A stretch of DNA of 64,000 bases from Cylindrotheca closterium (Eukaryota > Bacillariophyta > Bacillariophyceae > Bacillariales > Bacillariaceae): assembly GCA_933822405.4 (NCBI GenBank), contig CAKOGP040001714.1, positions 372,001 through 436,000 on the forward strand, read 5' to 3'. The notes beneath the pieces were generated by a model, which worked only from the letters and a program-made list of their open reading frames with translations, did no database searches and was not told the DNA's origin. Both the position numbers and the translations under genes were made by a program. Numbering within the stretch: position 1 is the stretch's first letter; the number at the start of each line of letters is the position of its first letter. Positions 1 to 9,552 of this stretch are shown here, piece by piece.

Positions 1-461
1 CAAGGTAGATACAGTTCTCCACGGGAGGCCAACCTCAACATTTCATAGCCGTAGGATCCAGAAAGACCAAGTAATGACACGATTGCGAAAATTGGAATGA
101 AAAGATCTCGTTCACCTTCCGATGCACTTTGCGTTCTGCTTGCTGGAGGGGAGAGCTGTCGACTGTTTTGAAGTGCCCGTAGCTCTTTTGTTTTCTCATT
201 AAAGTCATCCTTTGAACCAGTTCCCCAGCCATCATCATCATCCTCTACTGGGGTCGTTTCAGCTTCATTTTCAAAGCCTTCCATCTTGCTCGTTAGCTTC
301 GTGGCAAAGGGGGTATCGCAAAAGAGAGGATGACGATGATTCACCACAGACTGTGCACTGTATGATTTCTGAACGGAAATTGGCCGAAACGCAACGCATG
401 ATCCATTCAGGAATATGATAAGGACGATAGCAAGTGTGATAACCCGACTCCTTTGGTTCAT
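1..461 (-). CDS. Plastid-type membrane protein, 5' part only (runs off left edge)
   Basis: An open frame starts at the ATG whose complement lies at 459-461 and stays open for about 153 codons to the window edge, so the 3' end is missing. The N-terminus is a hydrophobic signal peptide (TLAIVLIIFLNGSCVAFRP) with an Ala-Phe step at its end, the pattern that directs diatom proteins through the ER into the plastid. A polar, acidic stretch with a run of four Asp follows. Near residue 120 there is a transmembrane segment (IFAIVSLLGLSGSYGYEML) followed by RLASRGELYLP. I do not recognise the family. The membrane segment next to the plastid presequence suggests a thylakoid or plastid-envelope protein, which is inference. 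The presequence is the firm part. Confidence 0.6.
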   Translation of the reverse strand, partial: MNQRSRVITLAIVLIIFLNGSCVAFRPISVQKSYSAQSVVNHRHPLFCDTPFATKLTSKMEGFENEAETTPVEDDDDGWGTGSKDDFNEKTKELRALQNSRQLSPPASRTQSASEGERDLFIPIFAIVSLLGLSGSYGYEMLRLASRGELYLP

Positions 462-1047
462 TGTTGCAATAGATACTGTGTTGTAGCAGGCAGTATAATA
501 ATAATGCCTGGGGTTGGATGATATTATTGTCAGATGCCAAATGCCAAATCCTTCTAGAGCTGTGTTAGTTTTGGTTTGGCACTACTGTAGCTCTCCGGAT
601 CTCACAGTATATGGCATACCGTATTATACCGGTACACCCATCTACTGGTATATTCTACCACAAGCACCCAAACCCATCGATCAAAATGACGTTGATAGGC
701 TTCAAAGTGAAATGATGCAGCGTTAGAAGCGAGTCCATGTCGGGACCTTTACAAGTTCGGTAATAACAAGCAGATGACCTTTTCGGCAGCGGAAATTGGG
801 TTCCACGAAATTCTCCGGAACATGGTGCGGTCCTCCTTTTGTCATGTCGCGGCAAGCACGGTCACACGCAACATTAGATTCCAACGTGAAACCAGCACTA
901 CTGTAGCTAGCTCCTTTGCGTATCTTTTGTTAGACTGTATTTCTATAAATCTTATTTGTCTATAGATATCCAGTATGGGAGGACGTTCTTGCTCAGAAGT
1001 CTGTCAATAGGGCATCCTGAGGGTTAGTGGTAATCGTATGCTTTGTT

Positions 1048-1320
1048 GATGACTACGTTATCCATACAAAATAATGGATTCGTCTTTTTGTCCCCAAATG
1101 AATTCGTGTCTTACTGTGCGATCCTTCGTTTGCCAAGTTTCGTCTGTCGAATGGTGGAATCCAAATAAACATAGTCGCCGTCACATGGAAAGAGGAGTGA
1201 AGTCAATCGAAAGTTGCCTGATGACTGCGTTGTCCATACACAATAATGGACGCGTCTGTTTATCCCCAAGTGAATACCTGTATTTCTCTGTCACGGGCTG
1301 ATCCCTCGTTTGCAAGGTTT
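1048..1320. repeat. Two direct repeats, period about 172 bp
   Basis: About 93-101 bp beginning gatgact at 1048 and again at 1220 align with scattered substitutions and a small insertion. Shared landmarks are ccatac, aataatgga, cgtct, tcccca and gatcc before tcgtttg. They lie just downstream of the 3' end of the minus-strand small gene at 1358-1771. The rest of 462-1357 holds no gene I can support. Confidence 0.55.
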
Positions 1321-1357
1321 CTGTAGAAAGAAATCCGACCAAGCATATTCAGGAAAA

Positions 1358-1771
1358 CTAATTGAACCCCCATCGACCCCAAGGTGTCGCCTCGAAAGAT
1401 TGTTGCTCCTCTGCATCACACGCTACAACACTTGTAGACATGGAAAGCGGAGTAAAGATCGAAGCAAAGCGTTGCACAAGGTCGCTTTGTGTTGGATGCG
1501 AACGAATGGTGATGGTTGGGTCACGGGAGCGTTGCGCTGTCATCATGATGCCCTCAGATTCTTGATCTTCTTGTTTCATAGGCTGCATATAATCAATCTT
1601 CTGCCACGAGCTCAGAAAACTATTCGAAGCGGACACCTTGGTAGGACCAAAGTTCTGTGGCAGTCCACGGTTCTGCCTCCCCTGTGAATGCTTCGATGAA
1701 TCTTGGAGTAGACATTGCTCGTTTGCAGCAATGATGATGGTGGGCACAACAACTGTAGAATAGAACAACAT
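1358..1771 (-). CDS. Small unrecognised protein, WGRW family copy A
   Basis: A 137-residue protein of unknown function. An upstream in-frame ATG at 1798 exists. I chose the ATG at 1771 because it makes the N-terminus (MLFYSTVVVPTIIIAANEQ) match that of the divergent neighbour at 2424 (MLFQTVLIPATLIAVNSDQ). The N-terminus is hydrophobic, like a signal peptide or signal anchor, but has no basic residue ahead of the core. The middle is polar and variable. From residue 90 comes the conserved block RSHPTQSDLVQRFASIF, then PLSM, TSV and AC, and the protein ends WGRWGFN. The two proteins differ at only 3 of 29 positions in that block while the middles barely align. No known domain is seen. The pairing and constrained C-terminus argue that it is a real gene. 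Confidence 0.6.
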   Translation of the reverse strand: MLFYSTVVVPTIIIAANEQCLLQDSSKHSQGRQNRGLPQNFGPTKVSASNSFLSSWQKIDYMQPMKQEDQESEGIMMTAQRSRDPTITIRSHPTQSDLVQRFASIFTPLSMSTSVVACDAEEQQSFEATPWGRWGFN

Positions 1772-2423
1772 CATAGGGAATGACTGGCTCCAGGCCACTC
1801 CAGCGACAGAAAGAAACAGAATTGGGAAGTAGATGGAAGAAGAATCGTGAACTGGACTGGTACACGTACTGCTCGCTCGAACTATTCGTTGTGACGAATC
1901 TTCTTCCGCCTCGTCTTAGTGAAAATTGAAACTTGAACTTGAACTACCTGTACGTAGAACTACAGTAGACCAAACGCTTGTCACCGTATCATTGGTATGA
2001 AGCTTTTTAGTTCTTGTGCTTTTTTAGGTCATGTTTTGATTATTGATTGTTTTCGGGGAGAATTTTGTGGAAAGCTCGATTGGCTAGACATATGCCCATC
2101 CGCCATTTCTATGGAGGATATCACGTGCTATCATTGCTAGTCCGGACATTATTTTAAGCCGATCACATATAAAGTGACGATGTCTTTGGCGAACTTTTGT
2201 AAGCTACGTGTTTAAGGCTAGTCGGATTTTTTCTCCCAAAACACGTCAATGTCTCTACGCTAAAACAGGAGCCAACCAGAATAACGCATGCAGGATGATT
2301 CTTCATCACGTCGGCGGAATTTAAAAGACGTTACATGGTCACTGAAACCAAAAACTAAACACATTTTGTCTCACAAAAAGCAAATCTTCTTCTTTTCACC
2401 GTTTCAAAACAACGCTTTGCACA
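1772..2423. promoter_or_regulatory. Shared intergenic region between divergent paralogues
   Basis: This 652-bp stretch separates the start codons of two head-to-head paralogues and must contain both promoters. It holds short TTTT runs and two similar segments near 2017-2057. I see no clear TATA box or long palindrome, so the regulatory role rests on gene orientation alone. Confidence 0.4.
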
Positions 2424-2891
2424 ATGCTCTTCCAAACTGTCCTTATCCCAGCCACCCTCATTGCCGTCAACTCCGACCAGATTCTTGCCAGAAACTTTGC
2501 CAACAACTATGACAACACTCCTGCAACCAGATTTGAACGACATGCATCTCAACGGCAGTTCTTGTCTAACTGCTACAACGCTGGAACCAGTCTTCTGAAC
2601 TCGATGCAGACGACTGAGACCACGCAACACGTGCAACAGGAACATCAAGCTCAATTCACTTCTATGTTCCAATGGTTCGAACAAAGAGAAAGTGTTGCTG
2701 CCCCAGTTCCTGTTGCTGTCTCTACTATCGCCCCTGCTACTAATCTACGATCTCATCCTACCCAAAGCGACCTCGTCCAACGCTTTGCTTCCATCTTCTC
2801 TCCGCTTTCCATGGCCACAAGCGTTGCAGCGTGTGAGCCAGTGAAGCCCATGAAGGCCCCAGAATCAACCTGGGGTCGATGGTTCAACTAA
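2424..2891 (+). CDS. Small unrecognised protein, WGRW family copy B
   Basis: A 155-residue paralogue of the divergent gene at 1358-1771. Residues 1-22 are hydrophobic (MLFQTVLIPATLIAVNSDQ, then ILA), consistent with secretion. The middle (about 25-105) is rich in Gln, Asn, Thr and Ala. From residue 109 it carries RSHPTQSDLVQRFASIF, PLSM, TSV and AC, and it ends TWGRWFN. The C-terminal block is much better conserved between the copies than the rest, and third codon positions differ there, so the conservation looks like protein-level selection. I cannot assign a function. The shared block may be a binding or processing motif. Confidence 0.65.
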   Translation: MLFQTVLIPATLIAVNSDQILARNFANNYDNTPATRFERHASQRQFLSNCYNAGTSLLNSMQTTETTQHVQQEHQAQFTSMFQWFEQRESVAAPVPVAVSTIAPATNLRSHPTQSDLVQRFASIFSPLSMATSVAACEPVKPMKAPESTWGRWFN

Positions 2892-3780
2892 GTTCCGTTA
2901 CCGTGTGCGGAACTTTTAGGATGTACCTGTGAAACCTGCCTTGTCAGAGAGCGCGAGCTCTCCGGTGACCACTTGGGTCGCTGACTTGCGGTGCTTTGGA
3001 ACGATGGAATGCCTGAGATGCTTTGTCGTTGGATGGTAAAACAGCCTCCTTCGACCTCCAGGGTCGTTCAGTTCCTTTTACTAAGCCCGTGTACAATTGA
3101 ATACCTGAGATGACAGTTCTTCGGGGGTTGACTGCAACCACCCGAGGAGCCTCCAGGTGTCTTGTTCATTTCAAGGAATTTCGCAGTCTTTTGTAGTAGG
3201 TAGTAGAACTGTAAATTATAGAAAAAAATAGTAGATTATCGATTCACTCATTTCACTTATGGATTCAATCCACTCGTACATGGAGAATACTAGAACTGTA
3301 TGGCTACTCTGATCAAACCTCGAATTTGCAGACCTGCTTGTATCACATGTCCCGGTCGCAGCCTCGAAAGGTTGAGAAAAGGATGCTTGAGGAGGGATGC
3401 CTCCCTGCTACTCTCCTCTTCCGGGTATCTTGAACCTGCTTCCAGGCAAAGGACAGAATTGCCGTTTGATGGGCGGGTTTGCATTCTTCGCAAGTGGCAA
3501 ATCCCAAATTGCATACAGTAACAGGAACTTGTTTAGTCGCATTTACATCACACCAATGATACAGACAACCCTGTACTTCTGGTTTTATGAAAAGAGACAA
3601 TAGTAGTACACATCTAGTAGTGTCGAATGAGGGAGTTGGTGTGCAGTGCGTGGCTTCGTGTATTTGCTATCATAGCTATTATAAGAGGACGCAGAACATT
3701 GTCGTGAGCGAGCGAAGAGGAGGATACCGCCGCGGCCGGCCGCATCATGTTGATTCATTCCTGCTTTTTCTGTTCATCTT
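2892..3780. other. Intergenic, no gene seen
   Basis: Short open frames on both strands here overlap each other and have no recognisable domains or good starts. Two weakly similar segments (gaatgcctgagatg near 3008 and gaatacctgagatg near 3099, each followed by gcctcc and tccagg) are the only structure noted. Confidence 0.4.
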
Positions 3781-3931
3781 GTGAGGGTAAAATAGAATCT
3801 AATGAAGTTATCCAAGAAAAGGCCGGTCTTGACCGAAGCTATTGAAGAGAAAGTAGCTTTCGCCGAGGCTTCATCAGCGGCAAGACCGGCCTTTTCTTGG
3901 ATAACTTCATTAGATTCTATTTTACCCTCAC
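3781..3931. repeat. Perfect 51-bp inverted repeat (hairpin)
   Basis: The left arm 3781-3831 (starts gtgagggtaaaatagaatct, ends ggccggtcttg) is, base for base, the reverse complement of the right arm 3881-3931 (starts caagaccggc, ends taccctcac). The loop is the 49 bp at 3832-3880. No flanking target-site duplication is visible. A perfect stem this long is unexpected by chance and could be a foldback or MITE-like insertion or a hairpin RNA precursor. Short open frames crossing it on both strands are by-products of the symmetry. Confidence 0.9.
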
Positions 3932-4225
3932 CAAATTTGTTCTCCCTTCTTCCAGCAAAGTGGCAACTAGTTTGCAGTGCCATTCTATGTAATAATATGC
4001 CTATGCGGTTTTTCTTCCATGCCCCCTTCTGCCTTTCCTGTTTGAAGACTTCAGATTTCAGATTGAAATGAGAATAATCAAACAGGAAACCAATGATAGT
4101 CCTACCTCTTACCGGTACCACCAGGTACCAGTAGAGGTATTAAAATATTATACCAGTTCGTAAAGTAATGACATCCGTCTGTTTTCATCCGCGGTCAATC
4201 ATCGGAAGGTTACAGTTACACGCGT

Positions 4226-4267
4226 CATTGATTGATTGATTCATTCATTCATTCGTTCGTTCATTCG
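4226..4267. repeat. Tetranucleotide microsatellite
   Basis: A run of attg units passing into attc units and then ttcg and ttca units, about 70 bp upstream of the start of the next gene. Similar 4-bp arrays occur near 12300 and 22225. Confidence 0.8.
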
Positions 4268-4335
4268 GAGCTGTCGTTCATCAAACCAAACCCGAAATTG
4301 CAAACCACACATTGGCAAACCAAAGCTTCATCAAT

Positions 4336-5010
4336 ATGTTCCGATCTTGGTTACTGTCTCTTTTCTCTATTGGGATCATTTTGGCGACGATATGCTCAGT
4401 GAGTGGTGATCAATTGAATTCTGATGGGATGTGGAGCGGTGCTCTATTTCGTACTGCTGGCTTTTTGTGACGTCAAAACTGGCCGTTCGACCCGATTCTG
4501 ACAAAATTGTGCATCTCTGATGTCGATTATTCTGTGTAGTCGTCTACCGTAGTTGCTAGTGGGGATATGGAGGAACCAGAAAGAATAACTCAAGATGAAG
4601 CGTTGAAGCAAGCACTCGAAATCTTCGAGGGAATGTCTCCGGAAGAAATGGAGGAGACAATATTGGAGATGATGCAACTGGTCGGTAATGATGATCCAGA
4701 GACCAAGGCAGAATTGGAACTCCTGCTGAACGAATTGATCCCCCAGATCAAATCACAATCAAATCTAGATCAAATGGTACAAGATGACGAACTAGCAGTG
4801 GCAACCCAAGACGCTTTGAGAATGTTGAAGGGTTCCAACTGGGATGAGATCTGGGCGAAGCAAGATATCATCTTGGAAGGCGTGTTAGCTTCTGGTCAAC
4901 TCACTCCAGAGAGCGCTGCACTTTATAGAAGTGATGAAGAGGCATGGAAAGAAGAACTGAAATTTATTTGGGATCAACTTCAAAAGCAGGCAGCCGAGGC
5001 AGAGCTGTGA
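4336..5010 (+). CDS. Small acidic secreted helical protein (two exons)
   Basis: Exon 1 is 4336-4398 and exon 2 is 4540-5010, with a 141-bp GT-AG intron (TCA|GTGAGT, TGTAG|TCG) joined in phase 0. This gives 177 residues. Exon 1 alone encodes a signal peptide (MFRSWLLSLFSIGIILATIC), which is why I prefer the spliced model over an internal start at 4567. The mature part is acidic and predicted all-helical, with EALKQALEIFEGMSPEEMEE at the start, a central Leu-rich helix, WDEIWAKQDIILEGVL, and an end in QLQKQAAEAEL. There is no Phe after the signal peptide, so secretion or the endomembrane system is more likely than plastid import. No family is recognised. Confidence 0.7.
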
Positions 5011-5451
5011 AGCACGTTTAGTCTATCTAGACGGGCGAGTTCTAGATATTCGGTGGTAAAAATGCATACTGTGACATTGTATCGATCAGAGAAAGGATCG
5101 GCTCGAACCAAACCTGGGCACATGGTGATGTTGGGGGATGTTCCAACCAGAACGATCTTCGACTGTCCACTGGTGGTAGCAAATTGAATCTGCAATGCAT
5201 TAGAAACAGCTATATGCAGCAAGTGGAAGATCGATTTGTTAGCTCACGTCTCACTGTGGTCAGTGTCTGTCGAGTAATGATCTGTCGAGTAATGATTTTT
5301 AAAATGAGTGTTGTGGTTTTTTCTCTTCCGCTGGAACAGAAGTAGTCTCCAAATACGGTCGAAGGACAAATAAGCGAAGAAATTGAGGCCGCACCGAAGA
5401 ATTAAAAATTTGATTTCATTCATTGAAGGTGAATGGTTGGATTGTGTAACA

Positions 5452-7896
5452 ATGTTTAGCTGCTTTTTAGCTGTCACAATGCTGCGATTACTTATTTCAA
5501 GTCGCTCTGCTTGTGCCCTACAATGTACTAGTTCGAGTGTTTATGTACCAGGAGCGCTCCTTCAGGTTCGAAAACAACAAAGTAAGAGCCATCAGCACCA
5601 AAATCGTCAGACACATCACGTTGCATCATCCACCAGGACTAGAAGTTGTCTGTACATGGCAGACAGAAGAGCTGGCTTCACCACCGAGGATCTTGATTCC
5701 AGTTTCGGCGACCGACGTATTGTAGCATTGGATGGATATGAAGATGATGCGGAAAGTATGGCAATGAACTACGTCCCAGATTACAATGGCGAATTCGATC
5801 CCGACAGTGGGAACTCCAGTGGCGACAGAGATGCACCAACAAAGCCAAAGATTGTTCCCAGTGATGTTTCACCAAAATCGACCGAGCCAGAAAGTCAAAG
5901 GGTGCCTCTGCCGGCTTCACCAGTATTCGAAACTACAAACGCCAAGCCTGAACCCTTTCGACAGGAACAAAAACGGGGCCTATCCCCTTCTTGGCCTGGC
6001 CAATCTTCTGGACCTTCCGACAGCCGAATAGAGGATGACGATGATGATGGAGAACCTATTTGCCCATTGAGTATGTTTTCGTCGATTGCCCCAGCAAACA
6101 CCCAACCAGCAAAGAAACAAAAACAACAGAAACCAGCTTGGGACACTCCACCAAGACCAGATTTGCAGCAGTCTCAGAGACCGCCACCTTCTACTTTAGA
6201 GCCTCCGCCACAACCGATAGTGTCCACAAAGGTGGAAGAGAAACCAAAGCCAAGAATGGCACAAAAACCAAGCAATACACCTGATGCACCACCTGGCCGA
6301 TGGGCCCCAGACGTATCTATAGCAGACTTTAGAGCAAAATATGCGTTTGTCGAGAATGACGAGTATTCTTTTGGCGGCAGAGGAAGCGAAAAAGATGCCA
6401 AAGGAAGCAAGCCTTCAAGAATTAATTTCGGTGGCAAGACTCCTCCATCCACGCAGACGACTTCATCTCAGGCAAGGCCATTCCCAAACGAAATGTCAAG
6501 CAGTCGAGAAGAGGACGAAATTTTGGAGTGCACATTACAAATGACTAAATTGGAAGAGGAAATCTATACAATGAATGGTTCCAAGTTCAATTTGAAGTCC
6601 TACAAGCAACTCGCACAAGCCCTATTTGGAGACTCCAGTCAATCGACATCGAAGGATGCCTTGGAGGTAATTGCAGGCGGCAACATCATGGCAAAACTGG
6701 TATTGGATTATCGCCAAGCTGCGCAGAGAGCAGCAAAACTGGAGAAAAGGAAGGTGAATAGGGTGACACGCGTCAAGAGCGTCGTCGGAGATGCCACTCC
6801 AACCCAGACTTCGAGTCATGACGATACGGGTGACGAATCTCCCGCCAACGGGAATCGGTTATTGTTGCTGGATACTTCTTCCTTCATCTTTCGCGCTTAC
6901 TATTCCATGCCACCGTTGCATCGGTCAACGGATGGAACGCCAGTCGGAGCTGTCCTTGGATTCTGCAACATGCTGAATCGTTTGCTTCTCAACAGTATGC
7001 TCGAGGGTAAGCGACCCTACTTGGTCCTTTGCAAGGATGCCAGTGGACCGACATTCCGAAACGAACTGTACGATCAATACAAAGCCAACCGAGCGGAAGC
7101 ACCCATGGACTTGATACCACAGTTCGACTTAATCTATGAAGCAGCCGAGGCCTACGGTCTGGCCCAGATTTCAGCACCAGGCTATGAGGCCGACGATGTC
7201 ATTGCGACGCTGTGCAAACAGGCTACCGAACAAAACATGGGAGTAGATATCTTGAGCGGAGACAAAGATCTTATGCAGCTAATCACAAACTCGACAACGG
7301 ATGGAGGATCGGTCACAATGATCGATCCAATTACTATGAACCGAATTACTCATGATACGGTGCTTGAGAAATGGGGTGTTCCCGCACACAAATTGGGGGA
7401 CTTGTTGGCACTGGCTGGTGACTCGGCGGACAATATTCCTGGTGTGCCAGGGGTCGGGCCAAAAATTGCTGCTCAGCTAATTCAAGAATATGGTTCACTA
7501 GAAGGCCTATTTGAAAATAGCGACCAGATCAAGCAACAGAAGCGACGAGAGAAGCTGCAAGAGAACGAAGATATGGCCCGACTCTCAAGGGATCTTGTTA
7601 CGCTAGTTGCAAACGTTCCAGCAGACAGAATGGTTTGCATTCCCGAGCAAGCTTCGTCATTGAATATCGAAGAATTTCAAATGGAGCCAATGAATGCTGA
7701 CAGAATCTTGGAATTTTATGATTCAATGCGATTCTTCACCATCAAGCAACGATTGCTACAGAGATTAGAGCAGCAAGAAAGGGTGGCATATGCAAAGAAG
7801 CAGCACCCGCAGAAGGAGAAACGGAAAACGTTCTCCAAAAAGCCAAGGAAAGTCGAACCTCCGAAACCAGAAGACTACCAGGGTGTCCCATTCTAA
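5452..7896 (+). CDS. Organelle-type 5'-3' exonuclease (Pol I N-terminal type) with long disordered N-terminus
   Basis: The frame is open from 5383. I prefer the ATG at 5452 (or 5479) because it begins a hydrophobic/basic presequence, MFSCFLAVTMLRLLISSRSA, typical of organelle import. Counted from 5383, about 490 Pro/Gln/Ser/Asp-rich residues precede the exonuclease, residues about 490-790. Visible motifs are LLLLDTSSFIFRAYYSMPPL, KDASGPTFR, YKANR, YEADDVIATL, GDKDLMQL and the helix-hairpin-helix GDSADNIPGVPGVGPKIAAQ. These are the metal-binding acidic residues and DNA clamp of the bacterial Pol I 5'-3' exonuclease domain. There is no polymerase domain, so it is a stand-alone flap or RNA-primer exonuclease, probably for plastid or mitochondrial DNA. 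A basic tail ends the protein. Confidence 0.85.
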   Translation: MFSCFLAVTMLRLLISSRSACALQCTSSSVYVPGALLQVRKQQSKSHQHQNRQTHHVASSTRTRSCLYMADRRAGFTTEDLDSSFGDRRIVALDGYEDDAESMAMNYVPDYNGEFDPDSGNSSGDRDAPTKPKIVPSDVSPKSTEPESQRVPLPASPVFETTNAKPEPFRQEQKRGLSPSWPGQSSGPSDSRIEDDDDDGEPICPLSMFSSIAPANTQPAKKQKQQKPAWDTPPRPDLQQSQRPPPSTLEPPPQPIVSTKVEEKPKPRMAQKPSNTPDAPPGRWAPDVSIADFRAKYAFVENDEYSFGGRGSEKDAKGSKPSRINFGGKTPPSTQTTSSQARPFPNEMSSSREEDEILECTLQMTKLEEEIYTMNGSKFNLKSYKQLAQALFGDSSQSTSKDALEVIAGGNIMAKLVLDYRQAAQRAAKLEKRKVNRVTRVKSVVGDATPTQTSSHDDTGDESPANGNRLLLLDTSSFIFRAYYSMPPLHRSTDGTPVGAVLGFCNMLNRLLLNSMLEGKRPYLVLCKDASGPTFRNELYDQYKANRAEAPMDLIPQFDLIYEAAEAYGLAQISAPGYEADDVIATLCKQATEQNMGVDILSGDKDLMQLITNSTTDGGSVTMIDPITMNRITHDTVLEKWGVPAHKLGDLLALAGDSADNIPGVPGVGPKIAAQLIQEYGSLEGLFENSDQIKQQKRREKLQENEDMARLSRDLVTLVANVPADRMVCIPEQASSLNIEEFQMEPMNADRILEFYDSMRFFTIKQRLLQRLEQQERVAYAKKQHPQKEKRKTFSKKPRKVEPPKPEDYQGVPF

Positions 7897-7902
7897 TCGG
7901 TT

Positions 7903-9069
7903 CTATAATCCATTAGATTGTAACCATTCGTAGATCGTATCAGCACCATTTTGCCAGCATTCTCCAATCATGACATCATGAGGAGACTCCACCATTGTAG
8001 TTTTGACTCCAAAGTATTTCGCCGTCTCGTCCACACCTTCACGGTCGACCAAAAAGTCTCGAGTTGCTCCCACTACTAGACATGGAGGGAGCTGATCCAC
8101 AAACGGAGCTCGACATTCTTTGTCCCAGAGCTTTGAGGGCACGTTCTTGACAAAATCAGAAACATCAATGGTAGCTTCTGTGTCTCGTTGGAAATAGGTT
8201 TGGAACCGAGCAATGTCATCATCTGATACACCATAGTCATTCACTACCTTAGCCTCGACACTTCCATCACTCTTAAGTTCTTGAACTATTTGCTTTGGTC
8301 CACCAAAGAACAAATCTCGGCATAATTCAGCATTTTCGACGCATCGTTTCAGCGCAAATCCAGCAGTAATTTTCCAAGATTGGACAAGAGACCGACTCAG
8401 GAATCGTATCGTCATGGGTCCATTTCCACTGGGAGGAACGGAACACAGAGTGATAGCACCAGAAAGATTGCTTAATTCGGAAGGATACTTTTCCATGTAC
8501 TTCATGACTACAGCACCGCCAAAGGAATGGGATATCAGTACTGGTTTTGTTTCTGCGTTCGAGGAGGAGAAATCTGACGGATTTATGGCATCCATAATTT
8601 GCAGCAAAAATGGAGACAAATTGCCGCTGCCTTTAGCTTTCTTTGTCGCTAATAGTGAATCAACTTGACCGAGGAAAGCCTGGATATCAGTTGCATGTTC
8701 GTCAATCTTGACTTTCTTGACTCCTTCGCCCGCAAAGGTTCCTCCTGTGCCCCTCAGCGATAGTGCCACCACAGGGTAACCACGCTCTACAAAGTAGTCC
8801 ATCCAGTTTTCACGCCAGCACCACGCTGAGTGAAAGCTTCCGTGAATAAATAAAAGTGGCGGCTTTTTCTTGTTCACCGACGGGAGTCGAGATATGACTT
8901 GTGCCGATACACCTGATGAAAGATCCAATTGGTCAACATTGTAAGCATTCGACAAGGAGACTTTTGTCAGGCTACGTCCTGGTGGCGCATTCAAGTTTAT
9001 AAATGCTTGGCATTTGATGATTGCGAGGAAGGGAAGTATTAGTAGAACCCGTACCGGTATGGCTTTCAT
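7903..9069 (-). CDS. Alpha/beta hydrolase, probably plastid
   Basis: A 388-residue protein. An in-frame ATG at 9099 exists, but the ATG at 9069 opens directly onto a signal peptide (MKAIPVRVLLILPFLAIIKC) followed by QAFINLN, the Ala-Phe step of diatom plastid presequences. Fold motifs are the oxyanion loop HGSFHSAWCW, then LSLRGTGG, the nucleophile elbow LISHSFGGAV (Ser in S-H-S-F-G-G), the acid loop GATRDFLVDREGVD and the catalytic His in SPHDVMIGECW. The triad therefore looks complete. The substrate cannot be read; esters or lipids in the plastid are plausible. The 3' end lies 6 bp from the 3' end of the exonuclease gene in convergent orientation, so the transcripts probably overlap. Confidence 0.85.
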   Translation of the reverse strand: MKAIPVRVLLILPFLAIIKCQAFINLNAPPGRSLTKVSLSNAYNVDQLDLSSGVSAQVISRLPSVNKKKPPLLFIHGSFHSAWCWRENWMDYFVERGYPVVALSLRGTGGTFAGEGVKKVKIDEHATDIQAFLGQVDSLLATKKAKGSGNLSPFLLQIMDAINPSDFSSSNAETKPVLISHSFGGAVVMKYMEKYPSELSNLSGAITLCSVPPSGNGPMTIRFLSRSLVQSWKITAGFALKRCVENAELCRDLFFGGPKQIVQELKSDGSVEAKVVNDYGVSDDDIARFQTYFQRDTEATIDVSDFVKNVPSKLWDKECRAPFVDQLPPCLVVGATRDFLVDREGVDETAKYFGVKTTMVESPHDVMIGECWQNGADTIYEWLQSNGL

Positions 9070-9552
9070 GTCGACAAACTTACAGTAGAGTACTTTCAAA
9101 AGATCGTATACTGGTACCAGGTACTACGCTACCGGTAATACTCGTATAAACTGCAGAGATATTGCGAAAAATCCATCTCGGGTGAAAGGCAGACGTACTG
9201 TACTGCACGGTACTATATATANNNNNNNNNNATACGCGAGAGATTTTTGAATGATGTCAATAAGTCACAATCTCAAGTCGAATGATGACCGTTTGACCGG
9301 CCAGGGATGGACCCTCAATGGCTCTCAGTTGTCGCCCGAGATAAATGTTTTTACTGGCTCTTATATATGTAAAAAGAATGCAAAAAGATCCCGCAGTGAA
9401 ATGGCTTTTTGCGAAAAAGCATCTTGAAATAAAGCCCTTTTCTAGACATAGGTATATTGATACCCGCTGTCAGCAAATGCTACCAAACTGACATTTGGTA
9501 TAAGTAAATCGTTTGTGAGCTCCAACAGAAAAGACCTGAGCTGGAACTCAAA
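9070..9552. other. Intergenic with assembly gap (10 N at 9222-9231)
   Basis: The region contains ten N at 9222-9231, a scaffold join of unknown true length. To its left is a cluster of GGTAC and ACCGGTA palindromic words (9051-9140). No gene is seen. Anything spanning 9222 should be treated as unresolved. Confidence 0.9.

Noticed and set aside
1310..1687. Plus-strand open frame opposite the small WGRW gene
   Set aside because: It is antisense to the minus-strand gene supported by its paralogue; composition is random.
3802..4121. Short frames on both strands across the 51-bp inverted repeat
   Set aside because: They arise from the symmetry of the arms and mirror each other; no protein features.
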